Part shown: in pieces, positions 43,655 to 56,408 of the stretch
Layout: every line of letters starts with the position of its first letter
How positions within the stretch are numbered: position 1 is the stretch's first letter
DNA from: Antilocapra americana
Lineage: Eukaryota > Chordata > Mammalia > Artiodactyla > Antilocapridae
Direction: 5' to 3'
Assembly: GCA_007570785.1 (NCBI GenBank)
Contig: ML660201.1
Coordinates: 34,805,405 to 34,869,404 of the forward strand
DNA length: 64,000 bases
Notes under the pieces: model-generated
What the model was told of the DNA's origin: nothing
Seen by the model: only the letters and a program-made list of their open reading frames with translations
Database searches by the model: none
Position numbers and translations under genes: made by a program

Positions 43655-45465
43655 GAGCTTTGAACGTCCTTTAGTGACATTTAATCTCAGCAGAACTTGG
43701 TGAATATTGGATCCAGCCAAGCTCATGACAGTTTCAACAGTAAAGATACAGTAAGGGAGAGGATTTTGATGAGATGATGGGAAATAGCTAGCATTTAAAA
43801 AATTTTATTTGTGAAAAAAACAGGAGATTAAATGGTTTACACATTTTATACTCCTGTTGATATTAAACATTATTTATTAAAGCACTGATAATCACTTGCT
43901 TTAAAAAATTAAACACTGACATTTCAACAAATTACATGGAAATAATTAGATCTAGTACTGTTGAAGTGGAATCAGAAAGGATGGATGCTGGGATTTTTAC
44001 TTTGAGAGCCTGGCTTCTGGAAGACAAAATACAAGGATGTACTTACTCCCAAACAAATGTTTCTTTCAGAAGCACTTTTGGGAATCATGGAGAGACCAGT
44101 ACTTTTCTCCTGGATTAGCATATTGAGTCAATTTAATTTAGTGCTCAGTTCACTATTTGTTGGATGGCTTCCTTGTGCTTGGAGCTAAGGCATGTCCCCA
44201 GCTCACATTGTTTGAAGTATGAGTGGTGCTAAAAAGAAGCTTGAAATGCCACACAGTAAAATGTTTTCAGGTTTTTAAATCTCTCTCTCTCTTTTTTTTT
44301 GTCTTTTCAAGCCAGCCTTGTTATCGGGACATTATGAGAAACCAGTAAAATAAGAATCTTCACTTTTCATGAACATTTTTTGAACAAATTGTGTGATAAA
44401 TTTTTATTCCCTTCTTTTATAAAACAAATTTATCTTTAATGACTGTCTAGACAAAACTCATGTTTTAGTTCACAGATCAATTAATGAATTCCAAATCAGA
44501 AGAATTAATTAGTAATGGTTTATTTCATTTAATAAAATTGAAAACTTTTCCAATTCATTATCTACCAATATATTGACCCAAAAATATTTAATAGTATCAA
44601 TGGCAAATGGGATTTGGGTAACTGAAATTAAAGTAAGAAACTTTAGTTGTTTTCTTTTCCTTAAAAAGAAACTTAAAATCAAGTCCTTATAAACAAAAGA
44701 ACCCATTAGAAAGCTGGATTAGGCTAAAATTGACTTCATATTACCTAAACTCAGGCATTTAGGCTCTCTTTTCCAGGTATGTGAATCTTGAGTCAATAGT
44801 AGAAAAGCAGAAGAAATGACTGATGAGGACTTACCTCAACAAGTGTCCTGTGACAGAGTCTCTCTGCCCCAGCAACAATGTGTCCCGAGTCCCTGCTCTC
44901 TGGAGTTGCCACAGAGCCTCCCTGTGTCCAGATCACGTCCCAGCAGCCTTCACAGGTTCCCCAACTTCTGGTGACCTTCCAGTATACTCCCTTTTGCTTA
45001 AGCTAGGATGCCCAGACTTGGTTTCTTTGGCCTAAAACCAGGAAACATGGTCAAATCTGTGTGAAATGGTCGCCTGACTTTTTGTTGACTTCCAAATGAT
45101 GAGATCCCTAGAGGAAGGGATGCTTTCATTCTGTGGGCTTCCCTGTCATGCTTCTTAGGGTTGCATGAGTCAGAGGAAAAGAGGAGCTTGTTTATTTATT
45201 GACAAGTGTTACTCTGCAGCATGGTCAGTGAAGAGCATGAGAAGACCATTGGGTGTCCTTCACTCAAGCAGTCACCCTCCGCCCACCTTCTTAGTGGTTT
45301 CTGACTGGCTTGCACCTTTCAGTTCAAACTGCACCCAGGAAACTGAAGCCAGTGATCAAAGCTTGAAGAGATCAAAACTTACCTCTAGGAAACTTTTACT
45401 CAGAAAGATCTAAATCTGAGTTAGGATAAGGAAAAGAGTTTCCTGATTTGTGCCCATTAAATTTG
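43655..45465. other. AT-rich non-coding stretch, nothing recognised
   Basis: About 1.8 kb without recognised genes or repeats. The part about 44380-44720 is dense in TTAATTA-type motifs and repeat-free. Confidence 0.4.
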
Positions 45466-45504
45466 AAAAAAAAAAAAAAAAAGAGAGAGAGAGAGCGAGA
45501 GAGA
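45466..45504. repeat. A-run plus (GA)n microsatellite
   Basis: About 17 A followed by about 11 GA units with one interruption. Confidence 0.97.
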
Positions 45505-45954
45505 AGTGACAAAATGGCAGGCCTTAAATATAATTGTGATACTTCTGTATTTCTTGGCAGCTTAAACGGTGTCATTTTACCCTCCTGTGTTGTATGGGGT
45601 AAAAAACAGAATACCAAATTATACAACATGTAATTAGACATGTTGAACTGTAGTAAAATGGTTGGTGTGTCTCTGGAGGATTTGAAGACATTTTACACAA
45701 TTTTTTTTTTTAAAGCAATCTTGAGAATAGTTTCAGATCATGTGGTAATACAGTGTGTACACAGGTAATGCAGTCTATTTTAAATTTTTAGCTGTTTTTA
45801 TTTTTCTCCTTCCTTTCATTCTTTAATTCACTGGTGGAAACTTTTTTTTCTTAACTAGAATTCTACCTGGACCTTCCTTTCTTTTGAGCAGAGTCAGACT
45901 CAAAGGCAAACATTGCTTTCATATTCCTAGGTTGTTCTTTGTTGCCTCTTACCT

Positions 45955-46480
45955 GCAGTTGATCTCAATAAAGACTTAATTAGCCATTTACAAGCCAACA
46001 TGCTAAGATTTCTAATTAATGATGGCTTGCCTATCAAGTTAATGTCCTTGCAAATTATCTCCTTCTAGAGATTATTACCATTTGCAGATGCAAATCCATT
46101 ATTTATTATGTAGGGACCTTAACAGACATTTTAAACATCAAGCAGAGGTGTTTCTAACCAGGAGGACATAAGCTCCAAAGTCAGAACTTTGTAGTCAACT
46201 TGACCCCCTTGACAAGCCATTCAGTGGCACTGTGTGGGAATCAACATGCTGGAGTCCATCAGGGCTGTCTGCCCACACAGATCACCCTTTTCTCTTGAAC
46301 AGCAATGCATTTGCATTTACAAGACATGTTGAATGAAAAAGGATTATTTTTAAACTCTGGAATCACATTCAGCATGGCCCATCTTCTGAGATAAACATAG
46401 AAATAGTAGATTCCCATCGCAGCTGAAGATCAGTTCACAGGGGGCACACTGATGGAATACGGACTGAACTTCCTGCATTA
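45955..46480. promoter_or_regulatory. candidate conserved non-coding element (unverified)
   Basis: This repeat-free stretch is dense in motifs typical of developmental enhancers: TAATTA-type homeodomain cores ('gacttaattagcc' at about 45973, 'tctaattaatgatgg' at about 46010), a POU octamer ATTTGCAT at 46309-46316 and a near-octamer 'gatgcaaat' at about 46088. No open reading frame or transposon is present. Function is inferred only from composition; no conservation could be tested. Confidence 0.35.
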
Positions 46481-46967
46481 TTTAAGTTGTTCACTTTTTC
46501 TATCACCTCTTTCCCACTCATCACCGTTTTCTCTTTTTGCCAAACCTTTACAGATGAATTTAAGTTAAATATGTACAAGACATGATACCACTGTGATAAT
46601 ATTTTTAAGCAACAGAAGTACCGATGGTTTCATGGCTTAATTTTAGCTCTCAGAGATTTCCCTATTTTATATTTGTTTGTTCCATTAATAAAGCTTACAC
46701 TCTAATTTCAAATTTCCCAGCAAGAGCCTGTATATCAAAGTTTCAAAAGAAACCTAAGAATTTCAGTTAATTGGGATGGATAGATGCCAGTGGACTGTCC
46801 ATGATCTGAGATCCAGTGAATAGTCTATTTGGGAGAACCCCAAGGTTAGTTGAGAAGATTACTTTCAAAACTTGTAAGTCATCTGCAGCTGAAAATGTCC
46901 CCTTCAACTCTTTCTCCCAGAGATTTACAAGATATTGACATCCCTGTAGGTTCTCAGAAGACGTGGA
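46481..46967. other. non-coding stretch, nothing recognised
   Basis: AT-rich; no gene or repeat recognised. Confidence 0.4.
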
Positions 46968-47073
46968 CTGAATGGGAAAGGAGGGAAGGGAGACAGGGAG
47001 GGAAAGAAGAAGGAATGAAGGAAAGAGGAAGAGAGAGAGTGAGGCTAGAAGGAAGGAAAGACGGGAGGGAGTT
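46968..47073. repeat. polypurine (GGAA/GGGA-rich) tract
   Basis: About 100 bp almost entirely of A and G on the plus strand, made of imperfect GGAA, GGGA and GAGA units. Open frames on both strands here (46767-47123 and 46850-47235) are low-complexity translations of this tract. Confidence 0.92.
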
Positions 47074-47094
47074 AGTGAGTTTGAGGGCTGGTTC

Positions 47095-47894
47095 TGCACT
47101 GTGGAATCTGTGACCCTGGGCAAGTTACATTTCCTCTTTAATTCTCAATGCATAGACAGCAGTAAAATGCCTGCCTGCAGAGAGTCAGTAAATGAAGTTC
47201 AACCTGCTGAGCCATTCTCACTGGGTCATACTTAGCATTCTGATCATTAGGAAACCTCATTTATCTGCTCTATTCATAAAAAGTAAATTTATAAATGTTT
47301 ATGTCTGCAGACTAAAAAGTTCACCAGTAAGTAGTGATGTTGTTATGAAGAGTCTGCCCCACAAAGACCATCACAAAGCAGAAAAAAACTTCTGAAAGAC
47401 GATCAAAATACTCTACCTTCGCAGGCAAAGAGCACGTAGTCAGAAAACAGTAATGTAACAAAAACCTACCAATGTTACTGAATCATTACTAACATTACTA
47501 ATGTTAGATCACTACCACATAAGTCCATGTGCCCAATACACAGTGAGGCCAAACAAACCAAAACATCAGAATTTAGAGCAGAGAAAGGTTTACTGCAGAA
47601 CCATGCAAGGAGATGGATGGTTTGTGTGCCACAAGCCCCCAGACTCCTTGCAGGTTTTGGCAAAGCACTGTTAAAGGCAAAGTGAGGGAGGGACATGGTT
47701 AGTTGCCAACTTCGTGGTGTCAGATCCTTTATCCTTAAGAATAGGCTATCCTTATATTTCAGGCCACAGGCAACGTTCTTTTACAAAAGATGCAGAGCCA
47801 GTATGACTAAGCACAGACAACAGAACACAAAGTTTAAAGTAAAAAGGAACAGATCTAATATGGAGTCAGATTTGTTCTTTCCTATTACACTAAT
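47095..47894. other. non-coding stretch with a MIR fragment
   Basis: The start (about 47095-47165) is a sense MIR core ('tctgtgaccctgggcaagtt'). The rest is not recognised. 'actaatgttagatcacta' and neighbours around 47470-47510 repeat 'aatgttact' several times. Confidence 0.4.
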
Positions 47895-48075
47895 AGAGCT
47901 GTCACTTGCTCCCACGGCCACACATGTAGTCATCATCCTCACATCACTCAGTGAGGGAAGTGTAACTATTCTCATTTTTCAGATAAGGAAATGGAGCTCC
48001 AAGAAGTTTAGTAACTTCCCCAAGGTCACATAGGTGATAAGCACCAGAGCCCACATTCAGTTTCACTTCTCCAGA
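47895..48075 (-). mobile_element. MIR SINE relic
   Basis: Antisense MIR: 'catttttcagataaggaaat', 'taacttccccaaggtcacat', 'aggtgataagcaccagagcc'. Confidence 0.65.
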
Positions 48076-48794
48076 CAGCACCATTCCCAGGCTTCTTCTC
48101 CTACAGCATGCTCACACTCCGTATTGTAAACTAGCAATTTAACTTTATATAGAGTCTTGAGAAGCAGACTATTTATTGAAGAAGTAGCACTAGTAAAGAG
48201 ATTGAGTATAGTTATAGGTGTTGAAAGAAAGAGCTAAACATAATACAAGTGCATTCATTACTGGGTGTCCTTGGAGGATTTCTGTGTTTGGCAAGTAATA
48301 CTGAAAGGCCCCGTACACACAGGTCCTTGAGTACATATTATGTATCAGGCACTGTTCTACACAGTCTTCTAGGTAGTAACTCATTTTATCCTTACAGTTA
48401 ACTATTTGGAGCAGGTTCTCAAGCCCAGAATGTTGATGTAACCTGCAAGTAAAAGATAGAATTGATACTGAAGCAAAAGCAATCTGGCAGCAATGACTTT
48501 ACTCTTAGCAGCAATGTGGGTTGGTCTGATGTTTGTTTTCCTGTACCAGGGCTGCCTCAAAGGGCTGGTGGGTAGATGGAACAGTACAAAATAGGCATTA
48601 CTGCTTAGGCATGAGTCAGGACTTCCTGAGAATTCTGACATGGAAGTCAGAAAATCTGGGGCCCATCATCTTCCCTTTGCTAAACCTTAATCACTTCATT
48701 GGTAAAGCATGACCGATCATGCCCAATTACACTACTTCCATAGGATGATCATGTGTATAAAAACTCAGTAAGATACACCAAATGTAACTGTTAA
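48076..48794. other. non-coding stretch with one L2/MIR fragment
   Basis: About 48330-48430 is an antisense L2/MIR fragment ('tatgtatcaggcactgttct', 'aactcattttatccttacag'). The remainder is not recognised. Confidence 0.4.
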
Positions 48795-48960
48795 AGCACA
48801 GGCACCAAATCACACTGCCTGGGTTTGAATCCTGATCCTACAATTTAGTAGCTGTGCAAAACTTGCGTAAGTTACTTAACTTCTCTGTGCCTCAGTTTCC
48901 TTATCTCCAAGTAGTATCTGCCTCATAGGATTGTTTATAATCTTATACATTCAGTGGCTG
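48795..48960 (+). mobile_element. MIR SINE relic, well preserved
   Basis: Sense MIR: 'ctgcctgggtttgaatcctg', 'aatttagtagctgtgcaaaa', 'gtaagttacttaacttctct', 'gtgcctcagtttccttatct', 'ctgcctcataggattgttta'. Confidence 0.8.
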
Positions 48961-49554
48961 GGGGAGCGGGTAGGAAATAAAACAACAATATGAGTATCAT
49001 TAGTATTCATTTTGAAGGATTTATACATTTAGGAAGGGAGCACCATCGTTATTTCATAATACGTCAAGTTTAGATCAGCAGTGTAAGCAGTCCCTATTGT
49101 TACTCAAAGCCCTGTTGTTTTTCCGGAAAGCACTTGAAGCTGAGATAATGGAGAGAAATGGTATGAGGAGGAACACAGTGTGTGAAGGTCTTGCTGAGAT
49201 AGGGTGGGAAGGGGTCTTTCATCTGCTCTCTGTATTGATGTCAGAAAGAAAACCACTTCAAACTTGTCCTCTACTGCTTGACATCCGCTGTTTTCAAAGC
49301 CAGGTTTATATCTTGTCTGGCTATGTTAACACACTTGCAATGTCCCTCTTGGTGCAATAAAGAGATAGCAACCTCTGGGGTTCCCGAATGCACTGAGCCA
49401 TTAGAGAACCATTTGTAGTATAAGCCCAGTGGGATGTTATGAGAAAACGTGGGGGACAATGGGGAAGAAGGCTATACAATCCATACCGTCATCTCTTTAT
49501 TTAGAAACAACACCCAAATTTCTTCAACAAATAATCACCCTCTCATAGTCAGTA
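48961..49554. other. non-coding stretch, nothing recognised
   Basis: No gene or repeat recognised. Confidence 0.4.
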
Positions 49555-49945
49555 TGGTTTGGGTGGAGTTAACATTACTCATGACTTCTTCCTTGACTAA
49601 TGGGCAGGAACTGATGCAAGACTGATCACTCAGTATATTCCATCCCCCTGGTGACCAAGATTGGTCCAGGGATAGGCACTTGAGCTAGCATAGGCTACTG
49701 AGAATCAACAACTCCAGCACACTTTTTGATAGAATTAGTAAAGAGAGGTTGTTCTTTCTGCTAAGGTCATTAGCTGAATGAAATAGGAAGTTGGAGAGAC
49801 TGGCAACCATTGTGTTACCAGTTTGGGGACAACCTTGTTGAAAATGGAGCCAAGCATGAAGGAGGTGTAACTTAGAGAAAATGAGATGGCTTCATTTGAG
49901 CTTCTGAATCAAACCACACCTGAGCCAGACCTAACTCTGGACTTT
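49555..49945 (+). mobile_element. ancient mammalian interspersed repeat, family unassigned
   Basis: Order of blocks fits a common old repeat: 'ttccatccccctggtgacca', 'attggtccagggataggcac', 'aaatggagccaagcatgaag', 'cttctgaatcaaaccacacc', 'cctaactctggactttgggt'. Family not named. Confidence 0.45.
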
Positions 49946-50751
49946 GGGTTACAAAATCAGCATGTTCTCTTCTGCTTTTTCTTTCTCTCTCTTTGCCTTT
50001 CTCCTTCTGTTCCTCTCCCTTTCTTTCTTGGTTCTGATGGGGATTCTTGTCACAGTGATGTGTGTTCTCAATTTCATCTCCTGTCTGGCTCCAGCCTTCC
50101 CAAGATTATAGAAAGGCTGCATCTCTCTGTGGGCTCTGCAGCACTACTCAGAAAATCCAAGCGCAAGACATCAGAACAGTTGAAAGGCCAACCAACAGCT
50201 CAGGCAGAATTTCATTTTCCTGGGGGAATCGGTTCCTCAAATTAATAATAAAAAAAAAATCCATGACTTCATTGTGGAACACAAACTCATTTTCCCAGGT
50301 TTATAAAACCCAACTCTGTTAAAATGCTGATGGCTTTTATGAAGCTACACTGAAAAGGGGGAAAACAAATGCTTCCCTATGCAATAAACTCATGGGACCC
50401 TTGTGTCCCATTCATCATTTCAGAGGCAACGCCAAGAACAATGAGGGTGTTAGAGAAGTGAGGAGAACAGCGTGGGGGTCCTTTTCAAATCAGTTCACCG
50501 TTCAAGCTGAAGTAGGAAAACAAGAAGCCCCATCTTCATTGTCTCCATCTTGCCTTTCAGATGGAGAACACAAACTAACTTAGATTTGAAACATGATCAA
50601 GGAGAGGAGAAACTGCACATAGCTTCCTAGAAGTCTGTGTCCTGTTGAGCATTCCTAATGAATGACCATAGCTACTGGGAAGTATGCAGCATTGTGATTT
50701 TTATAGAAGACCAGTACCATTACTTATCTTCATAGATTTTTTTTTTTTTAA
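49946..50751. other. non-coding stretch, nothing recognised
   Basis: No gene recognised. The open frame 49886-50245 (119 residues) starts in the old repeat, crosses a pyrimidine-rich run and has no recognisable domain. Confidence 0.4.
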
Positions 50752-50764
50752 TTCTGAGGTGACT

Positions 50765-51213
<449 letters not shown>

Positions 51214-51309
51214 TTCTGGGGTGATTGGCACACAGTTAAAAACTTAAAAAGATAAAAGTTTTACTAAGAAAATAATTTAATTTTCTTCTTTGATTTAATG
51301 TCAGGTATT

Positions 51310-52050
51310 AATTTCATTTCTTCATTCAATATGTATTTACCTGTTGAGCATTTATCACATGCCAAGCACAGTTCCAGCTGCTGGGGTACAGCAGAGGCCA
51401 ATACAGTCAAGACCACTGTCCACATGGGATTCATTTTCTAGGTGGAGACACATCTGAAACAGGAAAACCCTACAAATAATCACAAATGAAGTAAAAGGTA
51501 ACTTCAGAAAATGTTAGTGCTTTGATACATAGAGTGTAAAGACATAATGACTAGTAGGGGTGGCGTCTTTAGAAAAGTGATTAGGTGATGCCTCCCTGAG
51601 GGGGCCAGGCTGAGGAATAGCGGTGTTAAGAGTCCAGAGTTAGCCAACTAAAATCTGGGACACCAGTTAAATGTGATTTTTGGATAAAGAACAAATAATT
51701 TGTCTACTTCTGTTAACAAAGGAACTTTTTAAATGTAGCACCTCTAAAAGGACAAAGGCTCAGAGGCAGGACTAAGCATGATATAATCAGCAAGGCTGGT
51801 ATGGCTAGAGTTAGAGGGGAGGAGGAGAGTGATGGGATATGAGGTTGAAAAATGGGTATAATCAAGGTGAGAGGCTGGGGTCTTAGTATTAACATGACAG
51901 AAAGCCACTGAAGGATTTTTGAGGGTGAATGGCCTAATCTGACTTGCACTTTTAAATGATGAAGGAGGATAGATCATGGCAGGTGGGAACACAGAGGCAC
52001 AGAGTCGGGGAGAGGCTACTACACCTGGTCCAGTTGTGAGATGGTGGGTT
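51310..52050 (-). mobile_element. L2 LINE, antisense copy
   Basis: Antisense L2 3' terminus ('tcacatgccaagcacagttc', 'gctggggtacagcagaggcc') continuing upstream through 'gatgcctccctgaggg' and 'agaaagccactgaaggattt' to 'ggtccagttgtgagatgg'. The part about 51640-51730 interrupts the match and may be another small old repeat. Confidence 0.7.
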
Positions 52051-52743
52051 CTCAGTCCAGGGAGGAGAGCAGTGGGGAAGAGAAGTGACCTGTGACTATC
52101 AGGGTTTATAGTTGTAAGCTCTAGAAACTGACTCGAAGATCTTGAGGACCAAAGTGAATTTTGGCAGGGGTTGAGAGGAGGGGGTATATATATATGAAGG
52201 CTAAAGAAATAAACTTTATAGATGCTTAGGAACTAAAGAAACAAAGGCAGCAAGAACCAGCCAAAGCCATGCCATGAAAATAACATAGGTGCCAGCAGCT
52301 CATCTTTGCTCTTCAAAGCTTCATTCTCCATATTATCATCTCAATTTGTATATGTTTGCACTTTCCCTGCATCTCTATGTAGTTTTCTTAAGATTGTAAA
52401 GCCCCGGCAGGATCATCTGTATGGCCAGCTCAGTCACAGGGCTGCGCCTGGGCTTCCAGGAGCAGGGAGCGGAATTGTTTGCCACCTTTGGCTTCTGCAG
52501 AAGGAGGCTGGGGGCTCTGCTTCCCATCATGATTCAGTCTCATGATTTACCCTAAAGGAATTGATTCCAAACTGTGTAGTTCCAAAAATGGCCAATACCC
52601 ATTACATGGGTGATTGTTTTTCAGGACAGAAAAATGACCAATACATCATACTTTTTGCAACTGTGTATAGTTTATCAAAGATAATAACAACGAGATGGAT
52701 ATTTTTAATAAAGCTAAACATTAGAATATATGTCCCAAAGTGT
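52051..52743. other. non-coding stretch, nothing recognised
   Basis: No gene or repeat recognised; a short (TA)n at about 52184-52193. A GC-richer patch lies at about 52400-52520. Confidence 0.4.
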
Positions 52744-52822
52744 CACCTATGTGAACTGGAGGAGCTTAGTTGGCTACAGTCCAAGGAGTCACAAAGAGTC
52801 AGACACGACTGAGCTAGCAGCT
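52744..52822 (+). mobile_element. Bov-A SINE 3' fragment
   Basis: Last roughly 75 bp of a sense Bov-A unit ('ttggctacagtccaaggagt', 'agtcagacacgactgagcta'). Confidence 0.85.
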
Positions 52823-52996
52823 AGTCATTTTGAGGGGAGGAAACAGTCCCAGTAAAGTTGAGATGCTCATCAAAGGCCCTAGAACATTTGATGGCAGAGC
52901 CAGAATTATGACTGAGGACTCCAGCTCCCAGGCCTCTTGATCTTGGCCTCTCTCACCAGATACGCATGTGGAAAACTAGAATCTAAAGTATGCCTG
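52823..52996. other. short non-coding spacer
   Basis: Resembles an eroded antisense MIR in part ('ggcagagccagaattatgac', 'gaggactccagctccca'); otherwise unremarkable. Confidence 0.35.
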
Positions 52997-53273
52997 AGGG
53001 CTTCCCTTGTGGCTCAGTGGTAAAGAATCCCTGCCTGCCAATGCAGGGGATGCTAGTTCCATCCCTGCTCTGGGAAGAGCCCACATGGCATCAGAGCAGC
53101 TAAGCTCCTGTGCCACAGCTACTGCGCCTCAGCTGTAGAGCCCTGGAGCCACAGCTACTGAAGCCTGAACACCCTAGAGCCTTTGCTCCACAAGAGAAGC
53201 CACCACAGTGAGAAGTCCACACACCACAACTATAGAGTAGCCCCTGCTCGCTGCAACTACAGAAAAAAAAATG
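52997..53273 (+). mobile_element. CHR-type tRNA-derived SINE
   Basis: tRNA-Glu-derived head ('gggcttcccttgtggctcag', B-box-like 'ctagttccatcc') followed by the CHR body ('tctgggaagagcccacatgg', 'ctcagctgtagagccctgga', 'agagaagccaccacagtgag', 'ctgctcgctgcaactacag') and an A-tail at 53262-53270. CHR SINEs belong to the cetacean-hippo-ruminant lineage. It ends only 40 bp before a full-length BovB. Confidence 0.9.
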
Positions 53274-53939
53274 TGATTACATAAGGGAGAAAATAAGACT
53301 TCTCAGTAGAATGACCCTACTATGGCCCTGCCCGCCAGATCAGAGCAAGACCTAGTTTTACCCACAGCCAGTCCCTCCCACCAGGAAGCTTCCACAAGCC
53401 TATTATCCTCATCCATCAGAGGACAGACAGAATAAAAATCACAATCACAGAAAACTAACCAAACTGATCACATGGATCACAACCTTGTCTAACTCAGTGA
53501 AACTATGAGCCATGTGGTGTAGGGCCACCCAAGATTGTCCATAGTGGATTGTTCATGGTGGAGAGTTCTGAAAAAACATGGTCCACTGGAGAAGGGAATG
53601 GCAAACCACATCAGCATTCTTGCCTTGACAACCCTATGAACAATATGAAAAGACAAAAAGATATGACACCAAAAGATGACATCCCCAGGTCGGTACGTAC
53701 CCAATATGCTACCAGAGATGAGCAGAGAAATAGCTCCAGAAGGAATGAAGAAGCTGAGCCAAAGTGGAAACAATGCCAAGTTGTGGATGTGTCTGGTGGT
53801 GTAAGTAAAGTCCAATGCTGTAAATAACAATATTGCATAGGAACTTGGAATCCATGAATCAAGGTAAACTGGAAGTGGTCAAATAGGAGATGGCAAGTAT
53901 GAACATTGACATTTTAGGAAATCAGTGAACTAACATAGA

Positions 53940-54578
53940 GTGGAATGGGCAAATTTAATTCAGAATGCCATTGTATATGGGCAAGAATCTCTTAGAAGTA
54001 GCCATCATAACCAACAAAAGGGTCCAAAGTGCAGTACTTGGGTGCAATCTCAAAAACGACATAAGGATCTCTGTTTGTTTCCAAGGCAAACCATTCAATA
54101 TCACAGTAATCCAAGTCTATGCCCCAACCACAAAGCCAAAGAAGCTGAAGTTGAACAATTCTGTGAAGACCTACAAGACCTTCTAGAACTAACACCAAAA
54201 AAAGATGTCCTTTTCATCATAGGGGACTCAAATGCAAAAGTAGGAAGTCTAAAGATACCTGGAGTAACAGGCATGTTTGGCCTTGGAGTACAAAATGAAG
54301 CAGGTCAAAGGCTAACAGAGTTATGTCAAGAGAATGCGCTGGTCAGAACAAGCACCCTCTTCCAACAACACAAGAGACAGCTCTACACATGGACATCACC
54401 AGATGGTCAATATCAAAATCAGATTGATTATATTCTTTGCAGTCAAAGATGGAGAAGCTCTATACAGTCATCAAAAACAAGACCAGAAGCTGACTATGGC
54501 TCAGATCATGAACTCCTTATTGCCAATTTCAGACTTAAATTGAAGAAAGTAGAGAAAACCACTAGACCATTCAGGTAG
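53940..54578 (+). pseudogene. BovB endonuclease domain remnant
   Basis: A 212-residue open stretch. From about residue 65 on it is in the true BovB frame and carries apurinic-endonuclease-like motifs: 'GDSNA' at 95-99 (family: GDxN), 'QIDYIL' at 161-166 and 'GSDHELL' at 187-193 (catalytic SDH). The first roughly 60 residues are out of frame; the genuine upstream sequence, including 'VIQVYAPT', is read in the overlapping frame 53965-54186. A frameshift near 54130 therefore separates the two halves. Confidence 0.88.
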
Positions 54579-55574
54579 GACCTAAATCAACCACTTTACA
54601 ATTATATAATGGAAGTGACAAATAGATTCAAGGGATTAGATCTGATAGACAGAGTGCTTGAAGAGCTATGGACTGAAGTTCATGACATTGTATAGGGAGC
54701 TGGGACCAAGACCATCTTCAAGAAAAAGAATTGCATAAAGGCAAAATGGCTGTGTTAGGAGGCCTTAAAAATAGCTGAGAAAAGAAGATAAGTGAAAGGC
54801 AAAAGAGAAAAGAAAAAAATGTATCCATCTGAAAGCAGAGTTCCAAAGAATATCAAGGAGAGATAAGAAAGACTTCCTCAGTGAACAATGCAAAGAAATA
54901 GAGGAAGACAATACAATGGGAAAGACTAGAGATCTTTTCAAGAAAATTAGAGATGCCAAGGGAACGTTACATGCAAAGATGGGCACAATAAAGGACAGAA
55001 ACGGTATGGACGTAACAGAAGCTGAAGACATTAAGAGGTGATAACAATACACAGAAGAACTATAAAAAAAGGATCTTAATGACCTGAATAATCACGATGA
55101 TGTGTGATCACTCATCTAGAGCCAGACATCTTGGAGTGCTAAGTCAGGTACTTAGCATCACTTTGAATAATTCTGGTGGAGGTGATGGAATTCCAGTTGA
55201 GATATTTCAAATCCTAAAAGATAATGCTGTTAAAGTGCTGCACTTCAATGTGTCAGCAAATATGGAAAGCTCAGCAGTGGCCATAGGACTGGAAAAGGGC
55301 AGTTTTCATTCTGATCCTAAAGGAGGGCAATGCCAAAGAATGTTCAAACTACTATACAATTGCACTCATCTCACATGCTAGCAAAGTAATGCTGAAAATT
55401 CTGCAAGCCAGGCTTCAACAGTATGTGAACCAAGAACTTCAGATGTTCAAGCTGGATTTAGAAACAGCAGAGGAACCAGAGATCAAATTGCCAGCATCCT
55501 CTGGATCATTAAAAAAGCAAGAGAGCTCCCCCAAACATCTACTTTTGCTTTATTGACTATGCTAAAGCCTTTGT

Positions 55575-56024
55575 GTGGATCACGACAAACTAGGGAAAAT
55601 TCTTAAAGAGATGGGAATACCAGACCACCTGACCTGCCTCCTGGAAAACCTGTATGCAGGTCAAGAAGCAACAGTTAGAATAAGAAATGGAACGGACTGG
55701 TTCCAAATTGGGAAAGGAGCATGTCAAGGTTGTATATTGTCACCCTGCTTATTTAACTTATATTCAGATTACATCATAGGAAATGCCAGGATGGATGAAG
55801 CACAAGCTGGAATCAAGATTGCCAGGAGAAATATCAATAAGCTTAGTTATGCAGATGACACCATCCTTATGGCAGAAAGTGAAGAGGAACTAAAGAGTCT
55901 CTTGATGAAAGTGAAAGGGGAGAGTGAAAATGTTGGCTTAAAACTCAACATTCAAAATAGTAAGATCATGGCATCCAACTGTATCACCTCATGGCAAATA
56001 GACGGAGAAACAGTGGAACAGTGA
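55575..56024 (+). pseudogene. BovB reverse transcriptase fragment
   Basis: A 149-residue open stretch beginning just after RT motif A, which lies in another frame at about 55540-55580. It has 'CQGCILSPCLFNLY' at 50-63 and the catalytic 'YADD' at 92-95. It ends at a stop codon (about 56022-56024) after 'GETVEQ'. The C-terminal part resumes at 56037-56408 in another frame. The frame breaks before and after make it non-functional. Confidence 0.88.
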
Positions 56025-56036
56025 CAGACTATTTTC

Positions 56037-56408
56037 TTGGGCTCCAAAATCACTGCTGATGGTGACTGCATCCATGAAATTAAAAGATGCTCGCTCCTTG
56101 GAAGAAAAGCGGTGACAAACTTAGATAGTGTATTAAAAAGCAGAGACAGTACTTTGCCAACAAAGGTCCTTCTAGTAAAAGGTACAGTATTTCCATTAGT
56201 CATGTATGGCTGTGAGAGTTGGACCATAAAGAAGGCTAAACATCAAAGAATTGATGCTTTTGAACTGTGGTGTTGGAGAAGACTTTTGCGAATTCCTTGG
56301 ACTGCAAGGAGGTCAAACCAGTCAATCCTAAATGAAATTCATCCTGAACATTCATTGGAAGGACTGATGCTGAAGCTGAAGCTCCAATACTTTGGCCATC
56401 TAACGTGA
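56037..56408 (+). pseudogene. BovB C-terminal coding remnant
   Basis: A 123-residue open stretch with the BovB C-terminal signature ('CESWTIKKA', 'IDAFELWCWRRLLRIPWTA', 'SNQSIL', 'LKLQYFGHL'). It ends at a premature stop codon (56406-56408) where the family continues with an Arg-rich tail. Confidence 0.85.

Noticed and set aside
46767..47235. Open frames of 87-118 codons on both strands
   Set aside because: They are driven by the polypurine tract (Arg/Glu/Gly-rich on one strand, Ser/Leu/Pro-rich on the other).
49886..50245. 119-codon plus-strand open frame
   Set aside because: It starts in an old repeat and runs over a pyrimidine-rich stretch; no domain recognised.
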